A DNA stretch of 57,468 nt. Origin: an uncultured Clostridium sp. (GTDB taxonomy: Bacteria > Bacillota > Clostridia > TANB77 > CAG-508). Below are positions 1 through 8,158 of the stretch, piece by piece. Position 1 is the first letter of the stretch, and each line of letters opens with the position of its first letter. The position numbers and the translations under genes are program-made. The notes under the pieces are model-generated. The model saw only the letters and a program-made list of their open reading frames with translations, searched no databases and was not told the DNA's origin. Location: positions 1 to 57,468 of the forward strand of contig CAKNNA010000005.1 of NCBI GenBank assembly GCA_930989765.1. The letters are read 5' to 3'.

Positions 1-396
1 AATCATACAGTAAACCACAAAAGTATGCCAGACCTAACCGACGAAAAAATAGAAGAAGAAATAATGGATTTACACAAAGCAATATACGAAAAATCCGGTT
101 ATGAAATGAAATACATAAGACCACCAAAAGGAGAATTTAGTGAAAGAACACTAGCTTTAACACAAAAACTAGGATACAAAACAGTGATGTGGTCATTTGC
201 ATATGAAGACTGGAACGAAGAAAAGCAGCCAGAAAAAGAAAAAGCAAAAAATAAAATAATAGAAAATGTTCACAATGGAGAAGTAATGTTACTTCATGGA
301 AACTCTAAAACAAACACAGACATATTAGATGAAATAATAAAAGAAATAAAAAATATGGGATATGAATTTAAATCACTAGACGAATTTGAGCAATAG
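1..396 (+). CDS. pdaA: Delta-lactam-biosynthetic polysaccharide deacetylase, PdaA-like (3' part)
   Basis: This is the C-terminal 131 residues of a NodB-fold polysaccharide deacetylase; the 5' part lies outside the window. The frame is open from base 1 and begins with the metal-binding motif HTVNH (residues 2-6). RPPKGEFSERT follows at about residues 40-50, matching the family's R-P-P-x-G catalytic segment, and LLH near residue 97 is the conserved histidine motif. The order of motifs and the ending (GYEFKSLDEF) resemble Bacillus PdaA, which removes N-acetyl groups from spore-cortex peptidoglycan so that muramic delta-lactam can form. That role is inferred from family and from the sporulation genes downstream. 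Other NodB deacetylases remain possible. Confidence 0.8.
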   Translation, partial: NHTVNHKSMPDLTDEKIEEEIMDLHKAIYEKSGYEMKYIRPPKGEFSERTLALTQKLGYKTVMWSFAYEDWNEEKQPEKEKAKNKIIENVHNGEVMLLHGNSKTNTDILDEIIKEIKNMGYEFKSLDEFEQ

Positions 397-519
397 TACA
401 AATATTAATGAATACAAAAAGTTTTTATAAAACATAAAAAAATTAAATAGATTTAAGGGACAATATTCTAATGCCAAAAATGTGATTAAAGCAAGCCTTT
501 AAATCTTGAAAGGAAAATT

Positions 520-795
520 ATGAAAAAGAAACTTAGAAAAATTGATAAATTACTAGAAATGCCAGAAGAAATATGTTCAGACATACCAAAAATAACAATA
601 AAAGGCTTCAATGAAATGATAATAGAAAATTTCAAAGCAATTTTAGAATATGAAGAATTTTATATAAAAATAAGTACATATATAGGAATCATAAATATAA
701 ATGGTTATGAATTAAATTTAGAAGAAATGACAACTGACGACTTAAAAGTAACTGGAAAAATAGAAAGTTTTGATTTTGAAAGTACAGTAGAATGA
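520..795 (+). CDS. yqfC: Sporulation protein YqfC (YabP/YqfC family)
   Basis: A 91-residue protein with the compact all-beta pattern of the YabP/YqfC family (KITIKGFNEMIIENFKAI, then IGIININGYELNL). It starts with a basic MKKKLRKIDKLLEMP segment. A GAAAGGA ribosome site lies just upstream of the ATG at 520. yqfD follows 31 bases downstream, the conserved yqfC-yqfD pairing of spore-formers, where both genes are expressed in the mother cell under SigE. The biochemical function of the family is not known. I saw no convincing SigE promoter in the 123 bases upstream. Confidence 0.88.
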   Translation: MKKKLRKIDKLLEMPEEICSDIPKITIKGFNEMIIENFKAILEYEEFYIKISTYIGIININGYELNLEEMTTDDLKVTGKIESFDFESTVE

Positions 796-826
796 TAAAA
801 CTAAAATTGCAAATAAGGAGAATTTT

Positions 827-2012
827 ATGTGGGTCAAAATTTTATTAAACTACATAATGGGATATGTAAGAATAACTTTAGAAGGATATTACATAGAAAG
901 GTTTATTAATATATGTACAAATGAAAAAATAACAATCTGGAAACTGAAAAGAGAAAAAAATATAAACCTAAAATTAAATGTAGGAATAAACGATTTTAAA
1001 GAAATTGCAAAAATTGCAAAAAAACTTCAATGCAAAATAAAAATAGAAAAGAAAAAAGGCTTGCCTTTTATAATGCATAAATATAAAAAAAGAAAAGTAT
1101 TTGTAATAGCTTTATTAATAGTAATACTTGCAATAGGAATAAGCTCAAACTACATTTGGAATATAGAAATAAAATCAGAAAATAACGAAGAATTTGAAGG
1201 AATATATGAAGACTTACAAGAAGCGGGACTAAGCACGCGGAAAAGCAAAATCTAAAATAGATACAAAAGAAATAATAAATAAAGTAAGACTCAAAAGGCA
1301 AGATATAGCTTGGATGGGAATAGAGCAAAAAGGGACAAATATAATAGTAAATTTAGTAAAAGCAGACGAAAAACCAGAAATAATAGATGAAGAAGAATAC
1401 TGTAATATAGTATCAGATAAAACAGGAATAATAACTAAAATAAATGCACAAGATGGAACTCCAGCAGTAAAAGTAGGAGATACTGTAAACACAGGAACAG
1501 TACTAATTAATGGATGGATAGAAGGAAAATATACAGGAGTAAGATATGTACATGCAAAAGGAGAAATTGAAGCAAAAGTATGGTATACAAAAAGTAAAAA
1601 AATACTATATAACACTACGGAAGAAACAAAAACAGGAAATGAAGAAAACACATATGGGATAAAAATAAATAATTTTCAAATAAATTTACCAAAAGGGGTT
1701 TCAAAATTCCAAAATTATGATACAATAACACAAGAGAAAAAAATCAAACTATTTTCTGATTTTTATTTACCAATTTCAATAATAAAAGAAAGCAGACAAG
1801 AAATAAAAAAAGAACAAAAAGAATACAATATAGAAGAAGCAAAAGCCTTAGGGATACAAGAACTAGAGGAAGAAATAGAAAAAGAAATACAAGACAAAAC
1901 CAAAATTGTAAATAAAAATGTAAACACCTATGAACAAGAAGACGGGGTGGAAGTAAAATTAACATATGAAGTATTAGAAAACATAGGTACAAACGAAAAA
2001 ATAGTATTTTGA
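827..2012 (+). CDS. yqfD: Sporulation protein YqfD, expressed through one CGG +1 shift
   Basis: Read straight, the gene stops at 1255 after 142 codons. Skipping the C of the in-phase CGG at 1238-1240 (codon 138) joins two open frames into a 394-residue protein, essentially the length of Bacillus YqfD (398). The junction reads LST-G-KAKSKID and continues IAWMGIEQKGTNIIVNLV, a recognisable YqfD segment. A transmembrane helix lies at about residues 88-108 (VFVIALLIVILAIGISS). The start at 827 has an AAGGAG site 7 bases upstream. YqfD is a membrane protein of the SigE regulon whose molecular role is unclear. No other lesion is present, so I treat the gene as functional with recoding. Confidence 0.9.
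1238..1240 (+). other. CGG +1 recoding site in yqfD
   Basis: The in-phase context is AGC ACG CGG AAA. In the zero frame a TAA follows four codons later. Skipping the C gives ACG-GGA (Thr-Gly) and opens the frame to 2012. Confidence 0.88.
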
Positions 2013-2026
2013 AGGGATGATGAAAA

Positions 2027-3262
2027 ATGGAAGAAAGAAGCCTAAAAGTAACAGGAGTAGATACTAGTTTTTTTAATAAAATAACAAGCACAATAAGTAA
2101 AATATTAATTCCAACAAAAATAGGAATTAATGGATTAGTAATAAATATAAAAAGAAACAACTTATTAAAAGCATACGAAAATTACACAAAAGAAAATGAA
2201 AACTACAATCAAGAAGAATTAGAAAAAAAATATGAAGATGCATATACTGTATATCTTGAAGCATTAGACAAATTTGTAATGGACTCAGTATATAAAAAAG
2301 TAAAAAACAATTCAGCAACAGAATTTGAAAGAAATGCACTATCTAAATACTATGAAATAACAAGCTTAAAAGAAAAAGAATATATGGACTATAAATACAG
2401 AAAACAAAAATACTTATTAGAGCTAGATGAAGAAAGCATAAAAATGAACTCAAAAGAAAAAATCATAAAAAAATATCACAAATTTTACATTTCAAAAATG
2501 GACACACTATATAAATCAATACTAAAAAATTACTCAATTAAACTTGCAGACACAACAAATACATATGATTCAAGCAAAGAATGGATATATACAAAAATAT
2601 TTTATACAATAGAAGAATATATTCAAAATATATTAGAACTAAAAATGCAAGATCAAACACAAGAAGAATATGAAGAAACTAAAGAAATTTTAGCAGAATA
2701 TGAAAAATTGCAAAGCTACTTAGTAGGAAAACTAGATACCAAAGATAACATAGAAAAAAATATGATATTACTTGGAATTAGCAGAAAGATATTCACACAC
2801 AGCCTGCCACTAATAGTTGCAGAACAATGTTATCAAAAACTATTAAAAGATGCAAGAATGCTTGTTCAAGATACAAAAATTGCAACAAAAAGAGAAAAAG
2901 CATACTCAATGCTAATAAACCTAATAGAAGATTATAACATAAAACTACTATCAACAAAAGTATATTGGGAAAACCCAAAAGAAAGAGAACACTTTAAAAA
3001 ATATTGGGACAAGTATAAAGAAATATCAAAACTAAAAGATGTAGACTTTATAGAATATGTAAGGAAAAAAGAAATTCTATTCATTAAAGAAGACATAAAA
3101 CAAATAGCAAACTTAAAAACTGACTACACAAAACTTATAAAGTATTACAAAAGAAAACTAGTAGATTATGGAGCAATGAAAGAAGTAAAAAACAGTTATA
3201 AATCAGAAGGAAAATATATAGGAAAAATAAATAAAGAAAATACCATAAAAATTAAAATCTAA
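2027..3262 (+). CDS. Unknown 411-residue helical protein between yqfD and ybeY
   Basis: I do not recognise this protein. It is 411 residues, strongly charged and mostly helical, with many Lys, Glu and Tyr. It has no signal peptide and no clear membrane helix, apart from a mildly hydrophobic stretch near residues 21-45 (ISKILIPTKIGINGLVINI). No Walker, zinc or catalytic motif stands out. The gene starts 14 bases after the yqfD stop, so it probably belongs to the same transcript. In most Firmicutes the position after yqfD is held by phoH; this protein has no PhoH ATPase motif and is not a degenerate PhoH. A sporulation role is only suggested by position. Confidence 0.75.
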   Translation: MEERSLKVTGVDTSFFNKITSTISKILIPTKIGINGLVINIKRNNLLKAYENYTKENENYNQEELEKKYEDAYTVYLEALDKFVMDSVYKKVKNNSATEFERNALSKYYEITSLKEKEYMDYKYRKQKYLLELDEESIKMNSKEKIIKKYHKFYISKMDTLYKSILKNYSIKLADTTNTYDSSKEWIYTKIFYTIEEYIQNILELKMQDQTQEEYEETKEILAEYEKLQSYLVGKLDTKDNIEKNMILLGISRKIFTHSLPLIVAEQCYQKLLKDARMLVQDTKIATKREKAYSMLINLIEDYNIKLLSTKVYWENPKEREHFKKYWDKYKEISKLKDVDFIEYVRKKEILFIKEDIKQIANLKTDYTKLIKYYKRKLVDYGAMKEVKNSYKSEGKYIGKINKENTIKIKI

Positions 3263-3357
3263 AACGTTTAAAACTTGTAAAGAAGATTTTAGAATAATGC
3301 TTTTTATAAGAACAAAAAACTTAAAAATATAAAACAAAAAAGAAAAGGTGAAATAGC

Positions 3358-3834
3358 ATGTATGAAATAATCTACTCAGGTGTAGAGCAAAATAAAGATT
3401 ATGAAGAAACAATAAAAAAAGTAATTGAAAAATGTTTCAAAGAAGAAAAAATAGAAAAAACAAAATTAATTGTTACAATAACATTAACAGTGCCAGAAAA
3501 CATAAGGCAAATAAACAAACAATATAGAAAAATTGACAAAGAAACAGATGTATTATCATTTCCAATGTTTGAAAAAGAAGAATTAGAAAATAAAATAGCA
3601 AACAAAGAATTCCAAACAGAAGACATATTAGGAGATATAATAATATCAATAGAACAAGTAAAAAAACAAGCAGAAGAGTACGAACATAGTTTTGAAAGAG
3701 AACTAAGCTATATGGTAGTACATGGATTTTATCATTTAATGGGATATGACCATATAAAAGAAGAAGACAAAGAAGAGATGAGAAAAAAAGAAGATAAAAT
3801 CCTAACAGAATTGAAAATAACAAGAGAAAAATAA
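3358..3834 (+). CDS. ybeY: Endoribonuclease YbeY (rRNA maturation factor)
   Basis: A 158-residue metalloprotein carrying the family signature HGFYHLMGYDH; His122, His126 and His132 are the expected zinc ligands. The upstream segment DVLSFPMF (64-71) is the other hallmark. YbeY is a single-strand endoribonuclease involved in 16S rRNA 3' maturation and ribosome quality control. Its length is normal. An AAAGGTG site lies 9-10 bases before the ATG. The place downstream of yqfC/yqfD is typical for Firmicutes, although phoH and the usual HD-domain protein gene are absent here. Confidence 0.95.
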   Translation: MYEIIYSGVEQNKDYEETIKKVIEKCFKEEKIEKTKLIVTITLTVPENIRQINKQYRKIDKETDVLSFPMFEKEELENKIANKEFQTEDILGDIIISIEQVKKQAEEYEHSFERELSYMVVHGFYHLMGYDHIKEEDKEEMRKKEDKILTELKITREK

Positions 3835-3979
3835 TTTAATAATTATGGAGAAATTCTAACATGAAAAAACATTCTAACATAAAAAACAATGAAAAGATAA
3901 AATTAGAAAAATAAAAACTAAATTAATTATAAGGTAAAATAGAAAAATAAGCATAAAAAACAACAAGGAGGTCAAACAT

Positions 3980-5058
3980 ATGCGGAAAAGGAGCAAAAAT
4001 ATTAATATTTATTTTAATAATATTAATATTAGGAGCTGGAGCAATACTAGCATATAAAATAACAAAAGACAAACAAATGCAAGAAAATACAATGCAAGCA
4101 AATGCCAGTACAAATGAAGATCAAAATAATATCATAACAGCAAAAGTACCAGAAAAAGAAGTAGAGATTTATAATGGAAATGATAGACCAATAGCAGTAA
4201 TGATAGATAACCATAATCGGAGCATGGCCACAAGCAGGACTAAACCAAACATATATAGTATATGAAATAATAGTAGAAGGTGGAGAAACAAGACTAATGG
4301 CACTATATAAAGGTGCAAATGTAGAAAAAATAGGACCAGTCAGAAGTGCAAGACATTACTTTTTAGACTATGCCATGGAAAATGATGCAATATATGTACA
4401 CTTTGGACAAAGTCCACAAGCAGAATCAGATTTAACAAAGTTTTCAATACATAATATAAATGGAATATATGAAGATGGAACAACATTCTGGAGAGTAAGA
4501 GATAAATATGCTCCACACAATGCAGTAACAGATACAGAAAAAATATTACAATCAGCAAAAAATAAAAATTATAGAACAACATCAAATGAAGAAAGTGTCT
4601 TAAATTATGTAACAGAAGAAGTAAATATAGAAGGGCAAGATGCCATGTCTGTTACAATACCACACTCAGAATTAGAAGTAGTAGAATATAAATATAATCA
4701 AGACACAAAAAAATATGAAAGATATGCAAGAGGCAAAAAACAAACAGACTGGGACACAAAAGAAGCAGTTTCCACAAAAAATATAATAATTACATTTTGT
4801 GACAATTATACATTAACAGATTCAGAAAACAAAGGAAGACAAGGCCTAAAAAATATAGGCACATTTGATGGATATTACATTACAAATGGAAAAGCAATGA
4901 AAATTAAATGCATAAAAGAAGCAAGAGACAAAAAAACAATATATCAAGACCTAGAAGGAAATGAAATCAAAGTAAATGATGGAAATACATGGGTAAACAT
5001 TTGCCCAATCAATGCAGAAGTTACAATTACAGGAAACGAAGAAACTGAGGTAGAATAA
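3980..5058 (+). CDS. DUF3048 (YerB-like) membrane-anchored protein, two CGG +1 shifts
   Basis: The ATG at 3980 has an AAGGAGG site 8 bases upstream, but its second codon is CGG; in the zero frame it runs into a TAA after about 24 codons. Skipping C3983 gives M-GKGAKILIFILIILILGAG, an N-terminal membrane anchor. A second in-phase CGG at 4218-4220 must also be skipped, giving IDNHN-G-AWPQAGLNQTYIVYEIIVEGGETRL, the conserved DUF3048 core. The product is 358 residues. No start codon exists in the resumed frame between the ribosome site and 3984, so the first shift is needed to make the anchor. YerB-type proteins are secreted or membrane-bound; their function is unknown. Confidence 0.87.
3983..3985 (+). 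other. CGG +1 recoding site at codon 2 of the DUF3048 gene
   Basis: The context is ATG CGG AAA directly after the start codon. The initiator tRNA occupies the P site when the shift must occur. It could not re-pair on TGC, which argues for decoding in the A site. Confidence 0.8.
4218..4220 (+). other. Second CGG +1 recoding site in the DUF3048 gene
   Basis: The context is CAT AAT CGG AGC. The zero frame stops at 4263-4265. Skipping the C gives AAT-GGA (Asn-Gly) and restores the domain to 5058. Confidence 0.88.
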
Positions 5059-5082
5059 TAAATATAAAAAGGAGAGAAAAAA

Positions 5083-5418
5083 ATGAATGTATATGATACA
5101 GCAAACAAATTAGCAAGTGAAATAAAATCATCAGAAGAATATGTAAATTATAAAATGGCAAAAGAAGCACTAAATTTAAAACAAGATTTAAAAGAGCAAA
5201 TAAAAAAATTTGAAGAAGCTAGATATAAAGCTCAACTAGCAGAAATACAAACAGGAAAGCCAGACGAAGAAAGTTTAAAAGAAGCACAGAAATTATATAT
5301 AGAATTAACAGAGCAAGATGATGCGAAAAAATTTTTTGAAACAGAAACAAAATTTAATATATTAATTGCAGATGTAAATAAAATTATAGGTGAAGCAATA
5401 CAAGATGTATTAAAATAG
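5083..5418 (+). CDS. YlbF/YmcA-family protein
   Basis: A 111-residue all-helical protein (MNVYDTANKLASEIKSSEEY at the N-terminus) with the pattern of the YlbF/YmcA family: a conserved ANKLASEIKSSEEY region, a long amphipathic middle helix and a C-terminal FNILIADVNKIIGEAIQDVL. In Bacillus, YlbF, YmcA and YaaT form the Y-complex, which acts with RNase Y in mRNA processing and affects sporulation, competence and biofilm. Here the gene stands alone, 24 bases after the DUF3048 gene, with an AAAGGAGAG site. Which paralogue it is cannot be decided. Confidence 0.8.
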   Translation: MNVYDTANKLASEIKSSEEYVNYKMAKEALNLKQDLKEQIKKFEEARYKAQLAEIQTGKPDEESLKEAQKLYIELTEQDDAKKFFETETKFNILIADVNKIIGEAIQDVLK

Positions 5419-5426
5419 TTGATAAA

Positions 5427-5469
5427 AGCGCTGTGAACTTTGGGGACGTTCCTTAAAGTTCACAGCGCT
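5427..5469 (+). repeat. Long palindrome, copy A of the TGAACTTT repeat family
   Basis: The arms AGCGCTGTGAACTTT and AAAGTTCACAGCGCT surround GGGGACGTTCCTT. It is the best-paired copy of a repeat found six times in the window, and it probably also terminates the upstream operon. The sequence after it (CCATTGGCACCCATTGG) contains a short tandem. Confidence 0.85.
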
Positions 5470-5523
5470 ACAAATTGCCATTTATCTCCGTCCCCATTGG
5501 CACCCATTGGCAACCATTGCAAC

Positions 5524-5703
5524 TTACACATTAAGCCACATCATTATATTAGAAAATAAAACAGCAAAAAAAGCAAATATTATAAAAAATATACCACCTA
5601 ATTTATTATCTTCACTCTTTATTTCGTAAATACCATAAGCAATACTCCTAAAAAATATAAAAATTGTAGTTACTAAAAAAATAATATTATATATTAATCC
5701 CAT
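5524..5703 (-). CDS. 59-residue two-helix membrane protein, candidate germinant-receptor D subunit
   Basis: A small protein starting at the ATG at 5703, preceded by GAGGT 9-10 bases upstream; an in-frame GTG at 5718 is less likely because it overlaps that site. It has two hydrophobic helices, about residues 3-22 and 38-57, joined by a charged YEIKSEDNK turn. It is the last gene of the gerAA-gerAB-gerAC cluster, 48 bases after gerAC. Known ger operons are sometimes accompanied by a D protein of about 60-80 residues with two membrane helices. The match in size, topology and place is suggestive, but the sequence identity is unproven. Confidence 0.7.
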   Translation of the reverse strand: MGLIYNIIFLVTTIFIFFRSIAYGIYEIKSEDNKLGGIFFIIFAFFAVLFSNIMMWLNV

Positions 5704-5751
5704 ACTAAAATACCTCACAAAATTAACTAAATTGAAAAATAAAACACAAAT

Positions 5752-6966
5752 CTACATAAGCAAAAATCCTGATTTAACATTAGTTAAAACTTTTACATCA
5801 AAAAATGAATCTTTATAATGTGCTTCCCAATTATAGTCTTGGACTTCAGGAATGCTTAAAAAATTACTTAAAGCATAATTTCCAATACCATTTATATCAC
5901 TATTTAATTCCTTTGAAGTTTTATATAAATAATTAGTAAAGGTGGATTGTAAATAGCTATTACAAGCTTCAGAAATTCTTGTCAAACTTTCAGAATTTAG
6001 ATAATCTGAGTCTTGTGTCATTGAATAAATTCTGCCTGTAAAAGAATAATCAACATTAACATAAGGAGAGCCATTTACAATAGAAACAGATATTTTGCAA
6101 TTTTTAGCAGGAGTTAAGTATATATCTAAATATTCATCTGCTCTATCTGGATTTGGAACAGATACTAAAAAACCTTCTATTTTATTTCTAGTACATAAAA
6201 AAGATAAATTTTCTAAAGCATTTAATTCACCAACTAATTTATCATCTTTAAAAACAGCAAGTCCACTATTTTCTGAACGAAGTTCACCTGTTACTGGTGA
6301 ATCATTTGCTTTTATATCAGAATCCTTCTGAGAGTTTATTGTAGTATCTGAAGAATTATTAACAGAATTTAAACCTCCAAGTATTGCATAAGGCTCGCAA
6401 TAATCACAGTTTAATGAATTGAAAAATGTTCCAATACTTGCATCAGTTGTGTATCCTGTATATTGATTAGAATTAGTGTAAACTTCATAGTATTTTGTAA
6501 TTAATGGCTCTAAGATAGGTTTAGAATTTTCTATATATGATTTTGCATCACATTTACTAACAACAATATTTGTAGAAGGTCTTATTTGATTATCATTTAC
6601 TAAAGTAAAAATTTCGTCAGAAATTCCGTGAGTTGCAAGTTCTTCAGAAAAGACTATTAGTTTACAATGAGATAAATTTAGTTCTTTACCAATATAGGCA
6701 TTCATAATATTAATTGCAGAAGAAATTGAAGAAGCCTCTATTGTATTAGTAATAGAGGAGGCTTGTTCTGTTGAGCCTGTATCAGAAACAGAAGAAGCAT
6801 TAGTAAATTGAAAAGTTACTTTTAAAGCATTTGTTTCAGATGTATCTAAAGCCATTGCAACCACAACTACAATATTATTTAAATTAACAGCATCATATGA
6901 TGAATCAAATGCAATAAGCAATAAAATAATTAGAAGAGAAATAAACAATTTTTTTAGTTTAGTCAT
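5752..6966 (-). CDS. gerAC: Spore germination protein, Ger(x)C family (C subunit)
   Basis: A 404-residue protein with an N-terminal hydrophobic segment (about residues 7-20) followed by VNLNNIVVVVAMALD, the conserved start of Ger(x)C proteins. Typical C-subunit blocks follow, such as NIMNAYIGKELNLSHCKLIVFSEELA and the C-terminal third. The family is normally a lipoprotein attached after a cysteine near residue 20. Here the segment reads LLLIAFDSSYD and has no cysteine, so it should be a signal-anchored protein, not a lipoprotein. The start overlaps the gerAB stop by 4 bases (ATGA), showing translational coupling. Confidence 0.88.
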   Translation of the reverse strand: MTKLKKLFISLLIILLLIAFDSSYDAVNLNNIVVVVAMALDTSETNALKVTFQFTNASSVSDTGSTEQASSITNTIEASSISSAINIMNAYIGKELNLSHCKLIVFSEELATHGISDEIFTLVNDNQIRPSTNIVVSKCDAKSYIENSKPILEPLITKYYEVYTNSNQYTGYTTDASIGTFFNSLNCDYCEPYAILGGLNSVNNSSDTTINSQKDSDIKANDSPVTGELRSENSGLAVFKDDKLVGELNALENLSFLCTRNKIEGFLVSVPNPDRADEYLDIYLTPAKNCKISVSIVNGSPYVNVDYSFTGRIYSMTQDSDYLNSESLTRISEACNSYLQSTFTNYLYKTSKELNSDINGIGNYALSNFLSIPEVQDYNWEAHYKDSFFDVKVLTNVKSGFLLM

Positions 6967-8060
6967 TTTAAAGCACCTTCTTTCAATTTACGCTTGATAT
7001 TTGCAAAAAGTAATATTAAAAATCCCAAAATGAAAATAACAAAAATTATTATATATTTATAAACAACATCTTCTAAAAATCTAGAATCTGCAAATGTTTT
7101 TGGAATTAAACTAATTCCAAAAATAATCAATGGAATAATAAAAGCAAAAGGTTTTGAATATTTCAAATTTGCAATTTTTTTAAAAGATAAAATAGAAAAT
7201 TGAGATGCTAAACTTAAATAACAACAAATTTCCAGCATCCAAATAAGTAGAAATATAGCATCTATTCTTTGAAAAAATGTACCAAATTCTATATAACTTG
7301 CAGCAGTATACAATGGAAGTGCTTCATCTACATTAAAGAAAAAAGAAAACATAAATAAAATTGTAGATGTACAAAGCAAAATATAAACAGCTGAAAAAGC
7401 TATAGAAGTTAAAGCGATTTTTTTGAATTTTTCAGGCTCTTTTAATAAAGGTGGTAATAAATATAAACAAGAAATGCCACCAAAAGCAACAATATTACCA
7501 ATACCAGTTATAAAAGTATTTACAAAACCTTCACCTAAAATAGGAAACATTCTTTGAAGTGAAAAATTTTGAATATTACCAACAAAAAGTAAAACTACGC
7601 TAAAGATTACATAAGGCAAGAAAATTGAAATTGCTTTCATATTAGAAGAAAATTCAAAAGTATTTGTAATACATATAGCAATAATAAAAACTAAAATAAT
7701 AAAAGATATATTAGTATTTGGAAAATATATAATTTTTAAACCTTCACAAAAATTTCTAAGTAAAATGCCAGAACCTGTAATAAAATAAGTAATTAGAACT
7801 ATTCCTACAATAGTTTTTAAAGTTTTACCACCAAGATATTCAGAGATATCAATTATATCTTTTCCACCAAAACTTTTAAAAAGAACATAAACTAAATAAG
7901 CAAATATTAAAGCCAAAATAGATACATAGACAATATTTAAAATAGTTGCCGACTTAGTATTTTGCAATAAAGTAGATGGAAGGGAAACAATTGTATGTGA
8001 GACTATAACTGTTACTACCATCATAATTGCTTCTTTAGTAGTTATTTTCGTATCTGGCAT
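6963..8060 (-). CDS. gerAB: Spore germination protein, GerAB/GerKB permease family (B subunit)
   Basis: A 365-residue integral membrane protein with about ten hydrophobic segments, of the endospore-germination branch of the APC permeases. It begins TKITTKEAIMMVVTVIVSHTIVSLPS, typical of the family, in which B subunits bind germinants in the spore inner membrane. It follows gerAA after 98 bases, with a GGAGAGG site before the ATG at 8060, and overlaps gerAC by 4 bases. Length is normal and the frame is intact. The germinant cannot be predicted. Confidence 0.92.
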   Translation of the reverse strand: MPDTKITTKEAIMMVVTVIVSHTIVSLPSTLLQNTKSATILNIVYVSILALIFAYLVYVLFKSFGGKDIIDISEYLGGKTLKTIVGIVLITYFITGSGILLRNFCEGLKIIYFPNTNISFIILVFIIAICITNTFEFSSNMKAISIFLPYVIFSVVLLFVGNIQNFSLQRMFPILGEGFVNTFITGIGNIVAFGGISCLYLLPPLLKEPEKFKKIALTSIAFSAVYILLCTSTILFMFSFFFNVDEALPLYTAASYIEFGTFFQRIDAIFLLIWMLEICCYLSLASQFSILSFKKIANLKYSKPFAFIIPLIIFGISLIPKTFADSRFLEDVVYKYIIIFVIFILGFLILLFANIKRKLKEGALK

Positions 8061-8158
8061 AAATAACCTCTCCTTTTTAGAAAAATTTATAAAATAATAA
8101 CAATACTTTATTTAAGCAAGAAGCAGTAAAAAATTTTTAAAAATAATTAAACTAAAAT

